From assembly GCA_017531065.1 (NCBI GenBank), contig JAFXLR010000129.1, positions 1-18,039 of the forward strand: a stretch of 18,039 bases of DNA, in the 5' to 3' direction. This stretch comes from Bacilli bacterium (lineage in GTDB: Bacteria > Bacillota_I > Bacilli_A > RFN20 > CAG-826). The stretch's first letter is position 1, and the number at the start of each line of letters is the position of its first letter. A program made the position numbers and the translations under genes. Under the pieces are notes generated by a model. That model did not search any database. It was not told where the DNA came from and saw nothing but the letters and a program-made list of their open reading frames with translations. Positions 14,234 to 18,039 of this stretch are shown here, piece after piece.

Positions 14234-15547
14234 TTACTCTTCGTGGCAATGACAGTGATGATGTTCTTCGTGTCCTTCGTGGAAGATACTATCGAGCTCT
14301 TCCTGGAGGTTTTCTAACGAAATCTCCTTCTGCTCTTGGCTTTGGAGATTTTTGATCTTAAGGATACCGTTGGCCATTTCTTCCTCGCCAACGATGAGGG
14401 CATACTTCGCGCCTAAGTGTTCGGCTTTCTTGAACATGGCGCCAAATTTAAGAGCGGCCAATGGGGTCTCAGTTGAATAACCGAAGGAACGGCAGGCCAT
14501 CGTGATTTCGAAGGCAGCATCGAGGACTTTGTCTCCGACAGGCATGACATAAAGGTCAACGCCTTCTTCGATGTGATCAAGGAGATGGCTGTCTTCCATA
14601 AGGCTATAGACGCGCTCTAAGCCCATGGCAAAGCCAACGCCGGCTAAGTCAGGTCCGCCAAGACCTTTGATGAGTCCGCCATAGTGACCACCGCCGCAAA
14701 CTGCGCCGTAGTCTTTGTTTTCTGGGCTCGTAAGATGGATCTCGAAGACGACTTCGCTGTAGTAATCGAGTCCGCGGACAAGATTCTCGTCGATCTCATA
14801 ATCGATTCCCATCGCGTTGATGATATTTAAGGTTTCATAGAAACGCTTCTCACTCGCTTCGCTGAGATAATCTTTGATTTTTGGAGCGCCTTTGGCGATT
14901 TCCTGATCGTGCTCGACTTTGCAATCGAGGATACGGAGAGGATTGAGCTTGATACGCTCTTTGCAATCGTCACACATCTCATCGATGTGGCCGCTGAAGT
15001 ATTTGACCAAAGCTTCGCGGTAAGCGGCTCTGGTTTCGTTGTCTCCTAAGGAGTTGATCTTGAGTTTGACGTTCTCAAAACCAAGCATCTGAAGGGCGCT
15101 GACAGCTAAGCAAATGCACTCGGCATCGGCTCTTGAGCTATCTAAACCAACTTCTTCGACACCAAACTGGTGGAACTGGCGATAACGGCCAAGCTGTGGT
15201 CTTTCGTAACGGAAAGCTGGGCCTTGGTAATAAAGTTTGAGAGGAAGGTCCCCTGCATAAAGCTTGTTGGAGATGATGGCACGCATGACACCGGCGGTGA
15301 ATTCAGGACGGAGGGTGATGCTGCGGTCTCCTTTATCAAGGAAGGTGTACATCTCTTTGCGGACGATATCGCTGCCTTCACCCGTTCCACGAGCAAAGAC
15401 TTCGGTGTATTCCATCGATGGGACGATTATTTCTTTATAACCGTAGAGTTCGCAAGCCGCTCCTAAAACGGCTTCGATATAACGCATACCAATGGCTTCT
15501 TTGCCATAGATATCGTGGGTACCTTTGACTGGCTGGTAATTTGGCAT
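14234..15547 (-). CDS. hisS: Histidyl-tRNA synthetase with His/Cys-rich tail
   Basis: This class II synthetase charges tRNA-His. Visible are VKGTHDIYG at the start, the motif 2 region YYQGPAFRYERPQLGRYRQF, the histidine-specific LVRGLDYYSEVVFE, the glycine-rich CGGGHYGGLI, and motif 3 as GVGFAMGLERV. A C-terminal anticodon-binding domain follows. The length is 437 residues, some 15 more than a plain bacterial HisRS. The extra is a tail with seven histidines and two cysteines (423-437: HEGHEEHHHCHCHEE). GGAAAG stands before the ATG. It lies 13 bases after relA and 16 before aspS, so all three are probably one message. The tail might bind metal; that is inference. Confidence 0.96.
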   Translation of the reverse strand: MPNYQPVKGTHDIYGKEAIGMRYIEAVLGAACELYGYKEIIVPSMEYTEVFARGTGEGSDIVRKEMYTFLDKGDRSITLRPEFTAGVMRAIISNKLYAGDLPLKLYYQGPAFRYERPQLGRYRQFHQFGVEEVGLDSSRADAECICLAVSALQMLGFENVKLKINSLGDNETRAAYREALVKYFSGHIDEMCDDCKERIKLNPLRILDCKVEHDQEIAKGAPKIKDYLSEASEKRFYETLNIINAMGIDYEIDENLVRGLDYYSEVVFEIHLTSPENKDYGAVCGGGHYGGLIKGLGGPDLAGVGFAMGLERVYSLMEDSHLLDHIEEGVDLYVMPVGDKVLDAAFEITMACRSFGYSTETPLAALKFGAMFKKAEHLGAKYALIVGEEEMANGILKIKNLQSQEQKEISLENLQEELDSIFHEGHEEHHHCHCHEE

Positions 15548-15560
15548 GTAACTTTCCTTT

Positions 15561-17801
15561 CTATTTCATGACGCGTTCAACGTTATAAACGCCTTTGATT
15601 TCGAGAATGGTTTGGAAGACCTGTAAGATTGTAGCACTATCGCTGACATAAATGGTGAGGTTGACTACGTCATTCATCGTTTTTTCCATCAAATGGATCT
15701 TTAAGTCGGTGACGAGGACGCCTCTGGTAGAGAGCGCACTCATGATATCGACAAGAAGATTTGGACGGTCGTTGGCATAAATCCTGATAAGCGCTGGGAA
15801 TTTAGATGTAACACCCAGGTCTGGATTCCAATGGACATCGATGAGACGTGGTTTTCCTTTGGTAACGTTAGCGCATGACGCTCTATGAACGACGATTCCC
15901 TTGCCATTTACGACATAACCGACAATGTCATCTCCAGGAACTGGTGTGCAGCATTTCGCGAGAGAAATCGCGATATTGTCGACACCGTCGACCAAAACCG
16001 GAGTTTTGGAATCGCTTCTAACAACGGATACGAGGTTTGGTTTCGAGGATTTCTTACGAACTCCAAGGAAATCAACTATCGAAAGAGGCGCAGGATTCCT
16101 GTTGGCCACAAGCTCATAAAGGTTCTCAAGGCTCTTAGCGTTGAAGTGTTCGAGCGTCTTAGAATCATTGAGGAGCTTTTCCATCTCGCCAGGTCCGATT
16201 CCCTGCTGGCCAAAGGCCTCAAGACAGTTTTCCTTGCCTTTATTGATGAGGTCTTCGCGGAGGAAATCGTTCTTCTTCTGTAAGAAACGCCTGATATGGG
16301 CTTTGGCAGAAGATGTTTTAGCGATCTCAAGCCAGGAATCATTCGGTCCTGGCGCGTTTTTGGCGGTTCTGATTTCGCAGACATCACCGGTCTTTAGGAC
16401 CGTTGACAAGGCTGCGTTAGCGCCATTAACAACAGCGCCAATCGCACTTTCTGCGACTTTGGTATGGATGCGATAAGCGAAGTCGAGGACGGTCGCCCCT
16501 GCTGGAAGATCGATGACTTTACCCAACGGGGTGAAAACATAAACGTTCGCGTTGAAGACGTCGTGCTCAAGGGCTGCGATGTATTCTTTCGCATCACTGC
16601 TCTCATTTTCGGCGCTCATAGAGACGAAATCACGGAACCAATGGAGTTTTTCCTCGATGTCACGCTGTTCTTCTCTGGCGTTATAGTGCTCGCCTTCCTT
16701 ATATCTCCAGTGTGCGGCAACACCGCTTTCAGCGACTTCGTCCATCTCTTCGGTTCTAATCTGAACCTCATAGATGTTTCCGTCGCCGGAGACGATTGTT
16801 GTATGGAGAGACTGATAAAGGTTCGGCTTAGGCATGGCGATGTAATCTTTAAGACGCCCAGGAACCGGCTTATATGTCGCGTGGATGATACCAAGGATTG
16901 TGTAACAGTTCATGACGCTGTCGGTGATAATACGAACAGCGAGAATATCGTAGAGTTCATCGAAGTTATAATGCTTCAGATACATCTTGCGATAAATCGA
17001 GTAAATCGATTTAATACGAGATTCCATACGGAACTTGATCTTGTTTTCGAAAAGAAGATCCGCGATACGTTTCTGAAGCGCGTCGAGCGAGCCTTGGCGG
17101 TTTGCCTCCCTTGCATTAAGCAAGGCAAGGATCTCGTTATATTTCTCAGGCTCGAGATATTTAATGGATAAATCTTCCATCTCGCTTTGCATCTTGCAGA
17201 TACCAAGACGATGGGCGATTGGAGTAAAAACATCGAGTGTTTCTTTGGCAAGAGCCTGCTGCCTCTCTGGTTTTAAAGCATCAAGCGTGCGCAAATTATG
17301 CAGACGGTCTGCTAGTTTTACGATGATGACACGGACATCTTTCGCCATGCCGAGGAAAATCTTACGGTGATCCTCCGCTTCGAAATCCTGCTCGGTTCTA
17401 TGGGAAAGCTTCATGCGTTGGATCTTAGTTAAAGAATCAACGATAAGCGCGACATCGGGAGTAAATTCTCTTTCAATATCCTGGATTGTCGCATCGGTGT
17501 CTTCGACAACGTCGTGAAGAAGACCGGCTGCGATGGTCTCAGGACCACCCTGAAGAGAGGCCAAGATATAGGCCACTTCAATTGGGTGCTGTATATAAGG
17601 TTCTCCGCTTTTACGGAAAACCCCTTTGTGTTTATTTGCCGCAAAAAGATAGGCTTTCTCGATCATGTCTCTATCTTTTTGGTTCTTAATATAGGTAAAG
17701 TAAAGCTCTTTGACATCGTCAAAAGAATGCATAGGATAGCCGCCATTAGGCAGCAATTTCTTGCTTTCTTTAGCTGTTTTGGCCTCAACTTTGTTATCCA
17801 T
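15561..17801 (-). CDS. relA: Bifunctional (p)ppGpp synthetase/hydrolase Rel
   Basis: Long RelA/SpoT homologue that makes and degrades (p)ppGpp in the stringent response. Domains in order: the HD hydrolase with an intact HDVVEDTD (about residue 96) and KLADRLHNLRTL; the synthetase with RIKSIYSIYRKM, YDILAVRIIT, YQSLHTT and VQIRTEEMDEVAESGVAAHWRYK; TGS (VYVFTPLGKVIDLPAGATVLDFA); the zinc-finger-type CCTPVPGDDIVGYV region; and a C-terminal ACT domain (IRIYANDRPNLLVDIMSAL). The intact HD motif supports a bifunctional enzyme. The start is uncertain. I chose ATG 17801 (746 residues). An in-frame TTG at 17822 has no ribosome site and overlaps the likely promoter. An ATG at 17732 would give 723 residues, nearer the usual N-terminus. 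It precedes hisS, as in Bacillus. Confidence 0.94.
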   Translation of the reverse strand: MDNKVEAKTAKESKKLLPNGGYPMHSFDDVKELYFTYIKNQKDRDMIEKAYLFAANKHKGVFRKSGEPYIQHPIEVAYILASLQGGPETIAAGLLHDVVEDTDATIQDIEREFTPDVALIVDSLTKIQRMKLSHRTEQDFEAEDHRKIFLGMAKDVRVIIVKLADRLHNLRTLDALKPERQQALAKETLDVFTPIAHRLGICKMQSEMEDLSIKYLEPEKYNEILALLNAREANRQGSLDALQKRIADLLFENKIKFRMESRIKSIYSIYRKMYLKHYNFDELYDILAVRIITDSVMNCYTILGIIHATYKPVPGRLKDYIAMPKPNLYQSLHTTIVSGDGNIYEVQIRTEEMDEVAESGVAAHWRYKEGEHYNAREEQRDIEEKLHWFRDFVSMSAENESSDAKEYIAALEHDVFNANVYVFTPLGKVIDLPAGATVLDFAYRIHTKVAESAIGAVVNGANAALSTVLKTGDVCEIRTAKNAPGPNDSWLEIAKTSSAKAHIRRFLQKKNDFLREDLINKGKENCLEAFGQQGIGPGEMEKLLNDSKTLEHFNAKSLENLYELVANRNPAPLSIVDFLGVRKKSSKPNLVSVVRSDSKTPVLVDGVDNIAISLAKCCTPVPGDDIVGYVVNGKGIVVHRASCANVTKGKPRLIDVHWNPDLGVTSKFPALIRIYANDRPNLLVDIMSALSTRGVLVTDLKIHLMEKTMNDVVNLTIYVSDSATILQVFQTILEIKGVYNVERVMK

Positions 17802-17810
17802 AACAAGTTG

Positions 17811-17847
17811 ATTATACTCCAAAAGATTAGATTCTAAACAAGTTTAG
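17811..17847 (-). promoter_or_regulatory. Promoter for relA
   Basis: On the minus strand a perfect -10 TATAAT (17816-17811) lies 16 bases after TTTAGA (4 of 6 to the -35 consensus), just behind the recJ stop. The predicted RNA start is about 3 bases before ATG 17801. If ATG 17732 is used the leader would be about 70 bases. Confidence 0.5.
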
Positions 17848-17849
17848 AA
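17832..17849. repeat. Inverted repeat over the relA -35 and recJ stop
   Basis: TTCTAAAC (17832-17839) and GTTTAGAA (17842-17849) form a perfect 8-bp inverted repeat with a 2-bp centre. It covers the recJ TAA stop and the presumed relA -35. It may be an operator, or a weak end-of-recJ hairpin; only a short T-rich stretch follows. Confidence 0.5.
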
Positions 17850-18039
17850 GGTCTTTTCACACAAAATATCTAATGAGCGCTTTCCTCTGAACTCATTAAT
17901 CCTAAAGGAACAAATGAGATCAACCTTGGTGTCTAAGTCAAAGGAATCCTCGCTTAGACCGAATGAGAAAAGCCTAACATCAGACGCTAGCTTAACCGAT
18001 AAGAACCTTCCGTCTTTGATATAAGTGAAGGTCTTCGGA
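17844..18039 (-). CDS. recJ: Single-strand DNA exonuclease RecJ, C-terminal end only
   Basis: The minus strand is open from the window edge to TAA at 17846-17844, giving the last 64 residues of a protein. They contain YIKDGRFLSVKLASDVRLF, then FSFGLSED, and end with INEFRGKRSLDILCEKTF. This matches the C-terminal OB domain of RecJ, where an I-N-E-x-R/N-G-x-R-S-L-Q-x-x-x-E ending is typical. RecJ degrades single-stranded DNA 5' to 3' in repair and recombination. In Bacillus recJ lies upstream of apt and relA; apt is absent here. The catalytic DHH domains are outside the window. Confidence 0.75.
   Translation of the reverse strand, partial: PKTFTYIKDGRFLSVKLASDVRLFSFGLSEDSFDLDTKVDLICSFRINEFRGKRSLDILCEKTF

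Noticed and set aside
14218-15560. T-box riboswitch controlling hisS or aspS
   Set aside because: Only 13 and 16 bases separate relA, hisS and aspS, with no room for a leader.
16464-17171. 235-residue open frame antisense to relA
   Set aside because: It overlaps the catalytic core of Rel in the opposite strand, and no ribosome site or family feature supports it.
17799-17822. TTG 17822 as the relA start
   Set aside because: No ribosome site, and it would place the perfect TATAAT inside the coding sequence.

Overview
This is an ordinary chromosomal housekeeping region, most likely from a Bacillota (Firmicutes) genome. Four things suggest this. The left block follows the Bacillus order yqeG-yqeH-yhbY-nadD-yqeK-rsfS, without aroE. 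The right block follows the order recJ-relA-hisS-aspS. The Asp23 gene lies next to nusB. The nadD and yqeK genes are fused, as in some Mollicutes and relatives. TGA, TAG and TAA all act as stops, so the code is standard rather than mycoplasmal. I infer a Bacilli, Erysipelotrichia or Mollicutes-related lineage, probably from an assembled metagenome or single cell, because the left end looks chimeric.

Layout. Positions 1 to about 75 are GC-rich and encode, on the minus strand, a piece of a DegT/DnrJ-type aminotransferase foreign to the rest. From about 74 to 3362 a tightly overlapping plus-strand operon encodes YqeG (5' end lost), YqeH (two in-frame TAA codons), YhbY, a NadD-YqeK fusion and RsfS, and ends at a hairpin terminator. 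The theme is ribosome assembly plus NAD synthesis and dinucleotide hydrolysis. A very AT-rich convergent gap (about 3420-4084) follows. It contains a dif-like XerC/XerD site and the minus-strand terminator.

From 4085 to the right end everything is on the minus strand. In transcription order it is recJ (3' end only), relA/rel, hisS, aspS, tkt, asp23-like, a terminator, nusB, xseA, xseB, dxs, dinB and xerD, ending at the terminator near 3974-4003. These genes cover the stringent response, two aminoacyl-tRNA synthetases, pentose phosphate and isoprenoid metabolism, antitermination, and DNA repair and recombination.

No new multi-gene system is visible. The best leads are the dif-like site beside a Xer recombinase gene, the double nonsense yqeH, the histidine/cysteine-rich tail on HisRS, and a recurring arrangement in which a -10 hexamer sits 6-9 bases before a start codon that has no Shine-Dalgarno (SD) sequence, suggesting leaderless mRNAs for dinB, relA and perhaps asp23.
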